Below, in pieces: positions 1 to 7,264 of a stretch of DNA of 64,000 bases (positions are counted from its first letter, which is position 1; every line of letters begins with the position of its first letter). Both the position numbers and the translations under genes were made by a program. The notes under the pieces were generated by a model. It worked only from the letters and a program-made list of their open reading frames with translations, searched no databases and was not told the origin of the DNA. Source of the DNA: Bacterioplanoides sp965200585 (GTDB lineage Bacteria; Pseudomonadota; Gammaproteobacteria; Pseudomonadales; Oceanobacteraceae); the NCBI RefSeq assembly GCF_965200585.1, contig NZ_OZ241361.1. One strand, 5' to 3'.

Positions 1-23
1 CCTGGTGTTAGCAAACTGAGCTA

Positions 24-710
24 TTACTGGTCTGAAAATAAATAATCCGCCTGTTGCCATGGGGCAGGCAATGCCCCCCAGCTGCTTTCTGGCGGTGCAA
101 TCAAGCTGATGGTGTCGCCATTAATTTCGCAAAAGCGCAGCGCATACGAGTGCAGGTAGGCCCTGTCGGCGGCTTGGCCGCCATAACGCTGATCACCGTC
201 GATCGGAGCCGAGAGGCTTTTCATTGCCACTCTGAGTTGATGGGTTTTGCCGGTTTTCGGCGCTAATAAAAACTGTCGCTGTTGCCGTGTTGCATCAAAG
301 TGGCTGATAAAATGTGTGATGGCCGGGTTTTCCTGAGTACGCATCAGCTTCCAGCTGCCATTACGGCTTTTGCTCATATCACCTTTGATCCAGCCCTGTT
401 TTTTCTTCGGCTTCATATGGCTGATGGCAAGATAACGTTTTTGAATGCGTCGGCTGGAGAACTGCTCAGAAAAAAACGCAGCACTGTGCTCACTGGTGGC
501 CAGTAATAAAATACCGGACGTGACCTTGTCTAAACGGTGTACCGGCCAGAGTCGTTGTTGCAGTTGCTCGCTCAGCTGCACGACCAGTCCGGCTTCGTTA
601 TTGTCACTGTGAAAGCTGATGCCAGCGGGTTTATTGATAACCACACAACTGTCGGACTGATATAGCAGTTTGAAGCGGGGGCCTTCTGGCTGTTGAGATA
701 TGTCTTGCAT
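24..710 (-). CDS. RluA-family RNA pseudouridine synthase
   Basis: A 228-residue enzyme that should isomerise uridine to pseudouridine in rRNA or tRNA. The catalytic signature HRLDKVTSGILLLA (about residues 58-71) carries the conserved Asp, and the later TGKTHQLRVA and DGDQRYGG segments match the RluA fold. There is no N-terminal S4 domain, unlike RluC at 38104, so this is a short single-domain member; its target base cannot be told from sequence. The ATG lies 10 nt after the stop of a small upstream ORF on the same strand and its own ribosome-binding site is weak, so translation may be coupled. Family certain, substrate unknown. Confidence 0.9.
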   Translation of the reverse strand: MQDISQQPEGPRFKLLYQSDSCVVINKPAGISFHSDNNEAGLVVQLSEQLQQRLWPVHRLDKVTSGILLLATSEHSAAFFSEQFSSRRIQKRYLAISHMKPKKKQGWIKGDMSKSRNGSWKLMRTQENPAITHFISHFDATRQQRQFLLAPKTGKTHQLRVAMKSLSAPIDGDQRYGGQAADRAYLHSYALRFCEINGDTISLIAPPESSWGALPAPWQQADYLFSDQ

Positions 711-720
711 GCAGGTGGTG

Positions 721-864
721 TTATTCTTCAGTCAGTTCCAGTAAGCGACGTACCAGTGCTTCAAACAGCTGTGCCTGTTCGTTGTTGCTATCGGCCGTCA
801 GGCTGTACATTAAGCGTTCGATTTCAGCGCGCGACATATAACGCACGGCAACAGAGGTTGTCAT
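721..864 (-). CDS. Small conserved-looking protein, 47 aa
   Basis: An ORF of 47 codons beginning MTTSVAVRYMSRAEIERLMY and ending in LLELTEE. A good ribosome-binding site (GGAG, 7 nt before the ATG) precedes it, and its stop is 10 nt before the start of the pseudouridine synthase gene, which suggests a two-gene transcript. The protein is helical and charged with no membrane segment or signal peptide. I do not recognise a family; the RBS, spacing and codon use are the evidence that it is real. Confidence 0.6.
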   Translation of the reverse strand: MTTSVAVRYMSRAEIERLMYSLTADSNNEQAQLFEALVRRLLELTEE

Positions 865-877
865 AAATTCTCCGGTT

Positions 878-1453
878 TCAGAAACGGTAGCTGATTAACA
901 GATTGCTGACGTAAGCATTTGGCTCTTTGTCAGATCCTGTGCGCTTGTTTTCGCTGTAATAGTCGGCGTTGTCACGTAAAGAAGCTGATAAATCCAGCGT
1001 GATGGCCTGATACTGATAACCGACGCCAATATGCCAGCCCCAGCCATTAAAAATACGGTGATCACTGTTGCCAGCGCGGTCGACTTTGATTTTTTCCCGG
1101 TGCCAGCCCGGGCCGGTATAAGCACGAAAACCGGGCTGTGACAGGCCGATGCCGATCATCATCTGGGTTTCAAAGCCGGATAGCTGCGTATCTTCAGTCC
1201 GGGTTCGGTACAGCATAAAACGAGATGCGAGGTAATCTGACTGTGGCATCTCGGCAAACAGAGAAACGCCATAGTCATCATTTTTCGGCAGGTAATCCGC
1301 GGCTGGATCGATATGAGCCGAGAACAAACCGGCGCCTACGCGAAAGTTAGTTGGCTGGCGAGAGTTGGTTGGTTCTTCGGCCATCAGTGTTGAGGCAGAC
1401 AGCACACTGGCTAAGGTTGCAGATTTTAATAAGGCAATGAACAACGGCTTCAT
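878..1453 (-). CDS. Predicted outer-membrane beta-barrel protein
   Basis: A 191-residue exported protein. The start is placed at the ATG at 1453 because GGGGA lies 8 nt upstream and the resulting N-terminus (MKPLFIALLK, then a hydrophobic run to LMAEE) is a normal Sec signal peptide; a longer reading from 1480 would spoil it. The mature part alternates polar and aromatic residues (for example GFRAYTGPGW, GWGWHIGVGYQY) and ends in SYRF, the terminal-Phe pattern recognised by the BAM machinery. Small barrel of roughly eight strands; function unknown. It could be a PagL- or OmpW-like protein but no diagnostic motif is visible. Confidence 0.7.
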   Translation of the reverse strand: MKPLFIALLKSATLASVLSASTLMAEEPTNSRQPTNFRVGAGLFSAHIDPAADYLPKNDDYGVSLFAEMPQSDYLASRFMLYRTRTEDTQLSGFETQMMIGIGLSQPGFRAYTGPGWHREKIKVDRAGNSDHRIFNGWGWHIGVGYQYQAITLDLSASLRDNADYYSENKRTGSDKEPNAYVSNLLISYRF

Positions 1454-1595
1454 AAACGATTCCCCAAATGTGGCTGGCAAGGCTATCTCAGCCGACCTTG
1501 CTATACAACTTCTAATAAAAATAACGGCCTGATAAAACGATCTGTTTTGTGGCGCAGCTCCTATACTGAAGAGAATATTAAAGCAGGAGTTGTTT

Positions 1596-2036
1596 ATGGT
1601 GCGGAGTGTTCTTCCCGGAATCGCTTTTTCCAGAGCCGTTGTTTCCCGAGTCGCTACGGGAGTGTGTTGGTTGATGCTGGTCGCAGCAGGCGCAGGTATT
1701 GGTGTTCAGGTGAGTGCCGAGCCGGGTTCGGTTAACCCTGACCTGTCAGCACCAACTCAGGATGCGCGCGATCATTACGGCAGTGGCAAAGTGGAATTTG
1801 TTGGTATACAGCTGGAGGATAAGCTGGAAATTCCCGGGCTGAAGAAGTCGCAGCTAGCCGTTGTTGCAGATAAATATCCGGTCAGAGCCCTGAATCATCG
1901 CTGGAAAACCTACACCAATATCGAAAAGCAGCCACAAGAATATCGACGCCTGCATCGTTATGCGGTGAGGTATAATCTGATGATGTGGAAGCTGGAAAAC
2001 AGTCCGACTTCTGATCGGTTTAAATACCGTTATTGA
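1596..2036 (+). CDS. Hypothetical exported protein
   Basis: 146 residues. The ATG at 1596 has AGGAG 6 nt upstream; the in-frame TTG at 1590 overlaps that site and is unlikely. Residues about 10-40 form a hydrophobic signal sequence or anchor (VCWLMLVAAGAGIGVQVSA) with an AxA-type cleavage site before EPGSVNPD. The mature portion is basic and Tyr-rich (QEYRRLHRYAVRYN) with no recognised domain. It probably acts in the periplasm or at the envelope. It stands 26 nt before the YkgJ-type gene and could share its transcript. Confidence 0.6.
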   Translation: MVRSVLPGIAFSRAVVSRVATGVCWLMLVAAGAGIGVQVSAEPGSVNPDLSAPTQDARDHYGSGKVEFVGIQLEDKLEIPGLKKSQLAVVADKYPVRALNHRWKTYTNIEKQPQEYRRLHRYAVRYNLMMWKLENSPTSDRFKYRY

Positions 2037-2062
2037 TGTGTTTGGGAATGCCGGGGAGGTGA

Positions 2063-2317
2063 ATGTTGGAGTGTCGTTTGGGGTGTGGAGCCTGCTGTAT
2101 TGCGCCGTCTATTTCAACCCCCATTCCGGGGATGCCTCAGGGTAAGCCAGCGGGAGAGCGTTGTATTCAGCTGGACGACAAGAACCTGTGTCGGATTTTT
2201 GGTCAGCCAGACCGCCCGGCGGTTTGTCTGAATTTTAAAGCGGATGCGGATATCTGTGGTGAGCATAATCAGACGGCGTTGGATAATCTGATTAAGCTGG
2301 AGACGCTGACGTCCTGA
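2063..2317 (+). CDS. YkgJ-family Cys-cluster protein
   Basis: 84 residues with the zinc- or iron-chelating cysteine cluster typical of the YkgJ/CxxCxxCC family: the N-terminal block ECRLGCGACC, then C34, C43, C55 and C65. The length is that of the short subfamily. GGGGAGG precedes the ATG by 4 nt, a strong ribosome-binding site. The biochemical role of the family is not established; metal binding is inferred from the conserved cysteines. Confidence 0.85.
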   Translation: MLECRLGCGACCIAPSISTPIPGMPQGKPAGERCIQLDDKNLCRIFGQPDRPAVCLNFKADADICGEHNQTALDNLIKLETLTS

Positions 2318-2342
2318 TCGGAACGCCAGCGGTTAAAACCGG

Positions 2343-3953
2343 TTACAGCTTAAATTGCTTCACCAATCGGGTCAGGTTGTTGGCCAGTGATACCAGATTC
2401 GAAGAGACCTGGGTGGTTTCTTCAGCGCTGTTGACCGTATTGCGGGAATGTTCGCCGATGGTATTAATGCTACGGGTGACATCGTCACCAATGCTGACCT
2501 GCTGTTGCATCTGGCTCAGGGTTTCGGCATTTAACTGCGTCATTTGATCCACATGCTGGGTCATACGATGCAGTGCAGAGGCCGCTTCTCGTACCTGTTC
2601 CAGTCCTTCAGTGGCGGTATCCTGAGCGGTTTGCATTGAGCTGACGGCTTTATCAGCCTCCTGCTGCAATTGCTCAATCATGGTCTCAATTTCCTGAGCG
2701 GATTCGTGAGTGCGCTGGGACAGGGTGCGCACTTCATCGGCAACCACTGCAAAGCCACGACCACTTTCTCCGGCCCGAGCCGCTTCAATGGCAGCATTTA
2801 ATGCCAGCAGATTGGTTTGTTCAGCAATGCCTTTGATTACTTCAAGAACACCACCCACGCTGGCTGTTTTTTCATCCAGCGAGGTAACCACCTCGGACGT
2901 TTGCTGCATCGCCTGGTGCATGTTTTCGATGGTTAATGATGCCTGATCGGTTTTACTGACCCCGTCGCTGGCGACGGTTTTGGCTTCAACGGAGGCCTGG
3001 CTGCTTTGTTCTGCATTGTGCATCACCTGGCTGATATTACTCTGCAGCGTAGAGATGGATTGCTGAATCTGCTCGGTTTCGACATTTTGTTGGTCGGCTG
3101 CATTTTTGGAGTGACGCGATGTGGTATCAATGTGCTGTGCCGCACCTTCCAGTTGCTCAACACTTTGCACCACCTGATGCAACGAGTCGGAGAAGCGCTG
3201 AGTCATCGAATTTAACGCTTGGGCGGTTTGTCCCAGTTCATCAGAGCTCATGACCTCAACTTGTTGAGTCAGGTCAGAATGCTGTTCCATTGCACTCAGG
3301 CCACGGTGGATATGGCGAATCGGACGCAGCATAAATTTGCGCAGCAAGAAAGACAGTACAAACAACGCGGCCAGGCACATGGCGATCTGGATACCGGCCA
3401 TTTTTAACATGTTGCTCTGAATATTGTTGTCCAGCTCGTCGAGGTTATAGGTAATCCGGATCGCGCCGAGAATATCGCCTTCCTGAGCCTGGTGGCAGGC
3501 GAGGCAGTTGGTGCCACGATAATTTTGCTGAGCCACCACTGGGCGCACAAAGGTCAGAGTGTGTCCGTCTTTGCCATAGTGTTCCACAAAGGCGCTTTCA
3601 CCGTTCATGGCTCGCCGATCAAGCTCATCCTGAGGAGCTTCATGAGGCAGGCCTTCACCATAGAGGGCGTTCACTTTGGCCGAGCGCATCATGCGCGCTT
3701 CTGTGATGCTGTTGTCGGAAGTCAGTTTTTCGCGTACTGCTTCGCGGTTGTGCATTGCACCGGAAATCATCAGGATGTTCATGGTATCCAGATACCCCGA
3801 TGCTTTATCACGCAGCTGTGCGTGAACCATGTCGTGTGCCAGTTCTTCCTCGGAGGAGACAGCAATACTGACAACCACCAGCATCATCACTAAAAAGATG
3901 AGGCCAAGGGCCAGGTACACTTTTTTCTGAATAGAAAAGGTTTGCTCAGTCAT
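2343..3953 (-). CDS. Methyl-accepting chemotaxis protein with heme-c sensor
   Basis: 536 residues. In order: cytoplasmic N-terminus, TM1 (about 11-31), periplasmic sensor (about 32-183), TM2 (about 184-204), HAMP domain (about 205-260) and a full MCP signalling domain whose hairpin tip contains EQTNLLALNAAIEAARAGE. The sensor holds a CxxCH motif (C150, C153, H154), which in the family of DUF3365/Tll0287-like sensors binds covalent heme c. The likely role is redox, oxygen or NO sensing coupled to CheA/CheW-controlled swimming. No chemotaxis genes adjoin it, so it is an orphan receptor using kinase genes elsewhere. No C-terminal CheR-docking pentapeptide is present (it ends LVKQFKL). Confidence 0.92.
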   Translation of the reverse strand: MTEQTFSIQKKVYLALGLIFLVMMLVVVSIAVSSEEELAHDMVHAQLRDKASGYLDTMNILMISGAMHNREAVREKLTSDNSITEARMMRSAKVNALYGEGLPHEAPQDELDRRAMNGESAFVEHYGKDGHTLTFVRPVVAQQNYRGTNCLACHQAQEGDILGAIRITYNLDELDNNIQSNMLKMAGIQIAMCLAALFVLSFLLRKFMLRPIRHIHRGLSAMEQHSDLTQQVEVMSSDELGQTAQALNSMTQRFSDSLHQVVQSVEQLEGAAQHIDTTSRHSKNAADQQNVETEQIQQSISTLQSNISQVMHNAEQSSQASVEAKTVASDGVSKTDQASLTIENMHQAMQQTSEVVTSLDEKTASVGGVLEVIKGIAEQTNLLALNAAIEAARAGESGRGFAVVADEVRTLSQRTHESAQEIETMIEQLQQEADKAVSSMQTAQDTATEGLEQVREAASALHRMTQHVDQMTQLNAETLSQMQQQVSIGDDVTRSINTIGEHSRNTVNSAEETTQVSSNLVSLANNLTRLVKQFKL

Positions 3954-4069
3954 TGGTGTCTCTTTAAATGCTTGATAAAGGGCTTTTTTAAGCCTAGTCG
4001 AAGCAACAAAGAATGCGAAAATAATTTAATTATTGTTATTTTTGTGATTAATCATGCAGGAATATGCTT

Positions 4070-4381
4070 ATGTACAAGTTAGTGTTTTTTGTACCGTCAA
4101 CCCATTTAAATCCGGTGAAGGCCGCTGTCTTTGCGGCCGGGGCGGGCAAAATTGGCAACTATCAGGAATGTTGCTGGCAAGTGAAAGGAGAGGGGCAGTT
4201 TCGCCCGGTAGAGGGGGCGGATCCTTTTGTGGGTAGTACCGGTGTTCTGGAGGTGGTGGAAGAATATCGGGTCGAGCTGGTGTGTGACGATGCTCTGATT
4301 CGCACTGCGGTGGCTGCGTTGAAGCAGGCTCATCCGTATGAAGAGCCCGCTTATGACGTTTGGCAGCTGGCGGATTTATGA
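4070..4381 (+). CDS. NIF3-like / YqfO-type small protein
   Basis: 103 residues. The ATG at 4070 is preferred over 4064 because AGGA then sits at a normal 8-nt spacing. The C-terminal HPYEEPAYDVW signature and the fold pattern (FFVP at the N-terminus, GAGKIGNY) are those of the short NIF3-like family (COG3323), related in structure to CutA1. The molecular function is unsettled; metal binding is suspected for full-length NIF3 proteins. It is transcribed away from the chemoreceptor gene, with about 115 bp of AT-rich divergent promoter region between them. Confidence 0.85.
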   Translation: MYKLVFFVPSTHLNPVKAAVFAAGAGKIGNYQECCWQVKGEGQFRPVEGADPFVGSTGVLEVVEEYRVELVCDDALIRTAVAALKQAHPYEEPAYDVWQLADL

Positions 4382-4415
4382 GCAGGCGATGCGCTTCTTT
4401 TATTCTGCTTTTAAA

Positions 4416-4466
4416 CTTTCTGTGTCTTTAGTCTTTCTGCGCCTTTAGCCTTTCTGTACTTTTAGT
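4416..4466. repeat. Three 17-bp tandem repeats
   Basis: Three imperfect, exactly 17-bp units (starting 4416, 4433 and 4450) of the form CTTTCTGnnnCTTTAGn. They straddle the 3' end of the downstream NUDIX gene and include its stop codon (4445-4447). A fourth, degenerate unit can be traced at about 4399-4415. Confidence 0.8.
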
Positions 4467-5047
4467 TTTTCCTCTGCTTCCAGGCGTTGCAATGACTCTG
4501 ATAGTTCAATGGTGCCGCTCAGGCACTGCTTCAGCTGATTCGGGTTATTCTGATGTTTAAAGAAGTAGCGCAGCGTCCTGGCAACGGTGGCAAAGGCAAT
4601 GTCATCCCACGGGATATCGTCTTCGGTAAACAGTTGAACGTCCAGGCTCTCTTCACCGGCTGAAAATTCAGCTTCCGTCAGATCGGCCAGATAAAACAGA
4701 TGAACCTGATCGATATGTGGAATGCTGATCATAGACAGAGGTTGTTGCAATGTCACATCGGCATGCGCCTCTTCCTGAGTCTCCCGTAATGCGGCCTGCT
4801 CGGTGCTTTCTCCATTTTCCATAAACCCTGCCGGAAGCGTCCAGTAGCCTTTTCTGGGCTCAATGGCACGTTTGCAGAGCAATACCTGTTTCTGTTGTGG
4901 GCCTTCGAATACCGGCAAGGTACCAGCAACAATTTTAGGATTCTGATAGAAAATGGTGTCGCATTGTGGGCAAACATGTCGCAGGCGATTGTCGCCTGCG
5001 GGGATGGTTTGAACCAGCGTCGCGGAGCAGTGACTGCAGAATTTCAT
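4445..5047 (-). CDS. NUDIX hydrolase with N-terminal zinc ribbon
   Basis: 200 residues. Two CxxC pairs at the N-terminus (CSHC at 4-7, CPQC at 26-29) form a NUDIX-N type zinc ribbon, followed by a NUDIX domain whose catalytic box G-x5-E-x7-RE-x2-EE is seen in GFMENGESTEQAALRETQEE. The arrangement resembles NADH pyrophosphatase (NudC) but the protein is shorter and lacks the NudC SQPWPFPxS array, so it is a general nucleoside-diphosphate-derivative pyrophosphatase of unknown substrate. The last residues are encoded inside a 17-bp tandem repeat, so the C-terminus may vary between strains. Confidence 0.88.
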   Translation of the reverse strand: MKFCSHCSATLVQTIPAGDNRLRHVCPQCDTIFYQNPKIVAGTLPVFEGPQQKQVLLCKRAIEPRKGYWTLPAGFMENGESTEQAALRETQEEAHADVTLQQPLSMISIPHIDQVHLFYLADLTEAEFSAGEESLDVQLFTEDDIPWDDIAFATVARTLRYFFKHQNNPNQLKQCLSGTIELSESLQRLEAEEKLKVQKG

Positions 5048-5132
5048 CGGGAAAGCACGTATCCAGGCTGTCAGAAAAGTCAGTATAAGTGAAACGCCTG
5101 CTGGCTGTCACAGTTCAATCATCACGGCTTAA

Positions 5133-5498
5133 TCACATCGCAGCGCGTGTGGCAAAAGGCAGAATCTGAGCCTGGTCCTGATGGCTTTGACTCTGGTGGT
5201 TTTGATTCTTGTGGTTTTCACTTGGGAACCTGGGTGAGCGGATGTCCTGATCAACACACTGTCTGAGCTCTGATAAACAATCATGCATCATCTTTGAAAT
5301 ACGAATACAGGATGACATGGGATTAGAAGCAATCCGGCGCTCAGCGTCGACCTGAAACTGTATGCCACGCAGGCGCCGTTGATAGTCTTGTGGTGCGGAG
5401 CTGATCAGATTCTCAATTAATTGCTGGCGTAGCTGCTCCAGCTGTTCCGGGTGATGTTGAGCCAGTCTCAGCATGTCATCAAAAGAAGGTAGATTCAT
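5133..5498 (-). CDS. DUF3135 domain protein
   Basis: 121 residues. The N-terminal two thirds (LPSFDDMLRLAQHHPEQLEQ to CIRISKMMHDCL) match the DUF3135 family, a small helical, probably cytoplasmic protein of unknown function found in Gammaproteobacteria. The C-terminal tail from about residue 92 is low-complexity Asn/Gln/His/Ser (NHKNQNHQSQSHQDQAQ), likely disordered. A clear RBS (AGGAG) precedes the start. It has no partner gene on either side. Confidence 0.8.
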   Translation of the reverse strand: MNLPSFDDMLRLAQHHPEQLEQLRQQLIENLISSAPQDYQRRLRGIQFQVDAERRIASNPMSSCIRISKMMHDCLSELRQCVDQDIRSPRFPSENHKNQNHQSQSHQDQAQILPFATRAAM

Positions 5499-5840
5499 TC
5501 CGTGCTCCTGCCTGTGATTACCAATGATGCAATAAATGAAAATTAATGCAGTGGAAAACTTGAAATCTGTCAGGACTAGTCTACCCGTTATGAGTGTGTG
5601 TCAAAATATTGTATTTTTCTTTATTTTGCGCTCTAAGTTATTGAAAAACAGGCCAATGTTTTTTTGACGATATTGGGGTGGTATGAAAAGTAATTAAAAA
5701 ACAATCAGTTAAGATTGCCTCTAGTAGTGGATTGTCATTCGTGAATATTCCATCAGGTCATTGATAAACGATTGTTAATAAATAAACGATCTGACTGAAA
5801 GGGTGCTGATGTTATTGCCTGATGTGCTTACAATACAGAA
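5499..5840. other. Intergenic region, 342 bp, AT-rich
   Basis: Divergent region between the DUF3135 gene and the CoA pyrophosphatase gene. It holds several poly-T and poly-A runs and a GACTAGTC palindrome near 5574. No ORF with a ribosome-binding site, no convincing -35/-10 pair and no RNA gene are seen. It probably carries the two divergent promoters. Confidence 0.5.
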
Positions 5841-6413
5841 ATGAATAATTCCGACTTGTATCAGATGCTGACACTGCGCCTGGCGCAGCACACTCCCCGC
5901 GAAATCGAGCAACCAGGGCTGGCCGAAGCCGGTGTACTGGTGGCGCTCACTGATGAGGCACACCCCAGGCTATTACTGACCCGGCGGGCGGATCATTTGT
6001 CGACCCATCGGGGGGAAGTGGCATTTCCCGGAGGAAAACGGGATCCGGAAGACAGCAATATTGTGGCAACAGCTTTGCGTGAAGCTGAGGAAGAGGTTGC
6101 CTTAGACCCGCGGCAGGTTCGGGTGGTGGGCTTGATGGATCAGGTGGTATCACGCTTTGGCTATCTGGTGACACCGGTGCTGGCGGTAATTCCTGCGGAT
6201 GTTGAGCTTGTTGCTAATGAGTCTGAGCTGGATGCCGTTTTCTGCGCGCCACTGAGTCTGTTTCAGCAACCACCTTCCCGTTATTTTGAACGCCAGCAGG
6301 TCAAAATTCCCAGTTTTGATTATGGTGAGTTCCATATCTGGGGGCTGACCGCGATGATGATCACTGAGATGATGAATCATCTCTGGGATGCTGACATTGA
6401 GTATCGGATATAA
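5841..6413 (+). CDS. CoA pyrophosphatase, NUDIX family
   Basis: 190 residues. The CoA-specific NUDIX signature LLTRRADHLSTHRGEVAFPG, followed by GGKRDPEDSN and the catalytic REAEEEVAL, marks the YeaB/NudL-PCD1 family, which hydrolyses coenzyme A and acyl-CoAs to 4'-phosphopantetheine derivatives and 3',5'-ADP. Length is typical. It is followed by a gamma-carbonic anhydrase-like gene after 26 nt and a DUF1289 gene overlapping that by 1 nt, an order seen often in marine gammaproteobacteria; the three are probably co-transcribed. Confidence 0.92.
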   Translation: MNNSDLYQMLTLRLAQHTPREIEQPGLAEAGVLVALTDEAHPRLLLTRRADHLSTHRGEVAFPGGKRDPEDSNIVATALREAEEEVALDPRQVRVVGLMDQVVSRFGYLVTPVLAVIPADVELVANESELDAVFCAPLSLFQQPPSRYFERQQVKIPSFDYGEFHIWGLTAMMITEMMNHLWDADIEYRI

Positions 6414-6439
6414 CCAATAATAACCATGAGTAACCGTGT

Positions 6440-6964
6440 ATGTTTTATCAATTGGGTGATTTAGTCCCGGAAAAGGGCGAGCAGGTATTTGTCGCTGATA
6501 ATGCCAGTGTGATTGGTAATGTGCGTTTGCTGGAGCAATCCAGCGTTTGGTTTAACGCCGTGATCCGTGGAGATAACGAACCCATTGTGGTGGGTGAGCA
6601 GAGCAATATTCAGGATGGATCGGTACTGCATAGTGATCCGGGCTTTCCGTTGACGCTGGGCAAAGGTGTCACCATTGGTCATAAGGTGATGCTGCATGGT
6701 TGTCAGATTGGTGACTACTCCCTGATTGGTATTAATGCCGTGGTGCTCAACGGTGCCAAAATCGGCAAACATTGCATCATTGGGGCAAATGCACTGGTGC
6801 CGGAAGGCATGGAAATCCCGGATGGCTCGCTGGTGGTGGGCTCGCCAGCCAAAGTTAAGCGGGAGCTGGGGGATGCTCAGAAAAAAATGCTGGAAGCCAG
6901 TGCTGCGCATTATGTGCATAATGCCCAGCGTTTTTCACAACAGTTAAAACCGTTGGAGATGTAG
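6440..6964 (+). CDS. Gamma-carbonic anhydrase-like hexapeptide protein
   Basis: 174 residues of left-handed beta-helix built from hexapeptide repeats (VIGNVRLLEQSSVWFNAVIR, NIQDGSVLH, TIGHKVMLHG, LIGINAVVL, IIGANALVP). The three histidines expected to bind metal are visible in SVLHS, GHKVM and MLHGC. This is the YrdA/PaaY/CaiE branch, trimers that bind Zn or Fe; only some have carbonic anhydrase activity. It lies in a probable three-gene transcript with CoA pyrophosphatase and a DUF1289 protein, which gives no clear clue to substrate. Confidence 0.9.
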   Translation: MFYQLGDLVPEKGEQVFVADNASVIGNVRLLEQSSVWFNAVIRGDNEPIVVGEQSNIQDGSVLHSDPGFPLTLGKGVTIGHKVMLHGCQIGDYSLIGINAVVLNGAKIGKHCIIGANALVPEGMEIPDGSLVVGSPAKVKRELGDAQKKMLEASAAHYVHNAQRFSQQLKPLEM

Positions 6965-7197
6965 TGGTGGCTGGAGATGTAAATAGAAGCATGAACAATA
7001 AAGTCGAACCAAGCGTCGATGTACCCAGTCCATGTGTCTATATCTGTGCGCTGGATGATCAGGATGTCTGTATTGGTTGCTACCGCAGTGCTGAGGAAAT
7101 TACCGGTTGGAGCCGTTACAGCAACGCCGAAAAGCAGGCCGTATTAAAAAAAGTGGGAGAGCGTGAGCGTGCTTCCGGCAACTTTATCGCCTCCTGA
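6964..7197 (+). CDS. DUF1289 domain protein
   Basis: 77 residues if it begins at the GTG at 6964, which overlaps the TAG stop of the preceding gene by 1 nt and has GGAG 5 nt upstream; an ATG at 6991 (68 residues) is an alternative but its RBS is too distant. The core SPCVYICALDDQDVCIGCYRSAEEITGW has the Cys-x3-Cys ... Cys-x2-Cys pattern of DUF1289 (YdhL-like) proteins, suggesting a small Fe-S or zinc protein. Function unknown. The sequence GGAGATGTA occurs at both 6955 and 6973. Confidence 0.85.
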   Translation: MVAGDVNRSMNNKVEPSVDVPSPCVYICALDDQDVCIGCYRSAEEITGWSRYSNAEKQAVLKKVGERERASGNFIAS

Positions 7198-7264
7198 ATT
7201 AATGCCTGAGGTCATTCCCCGGCTTTTTATCAAATAACCTTTTATCAATAACAACGAGTATGAC

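Noticed and set aside
1547..1735. ORF starting in the leader of the exported protein gene
   Set aside because: Wrong frame relative to the RBS and signal peptide of the 1596 gene, with arginine/serine-rich low-plausibility product.
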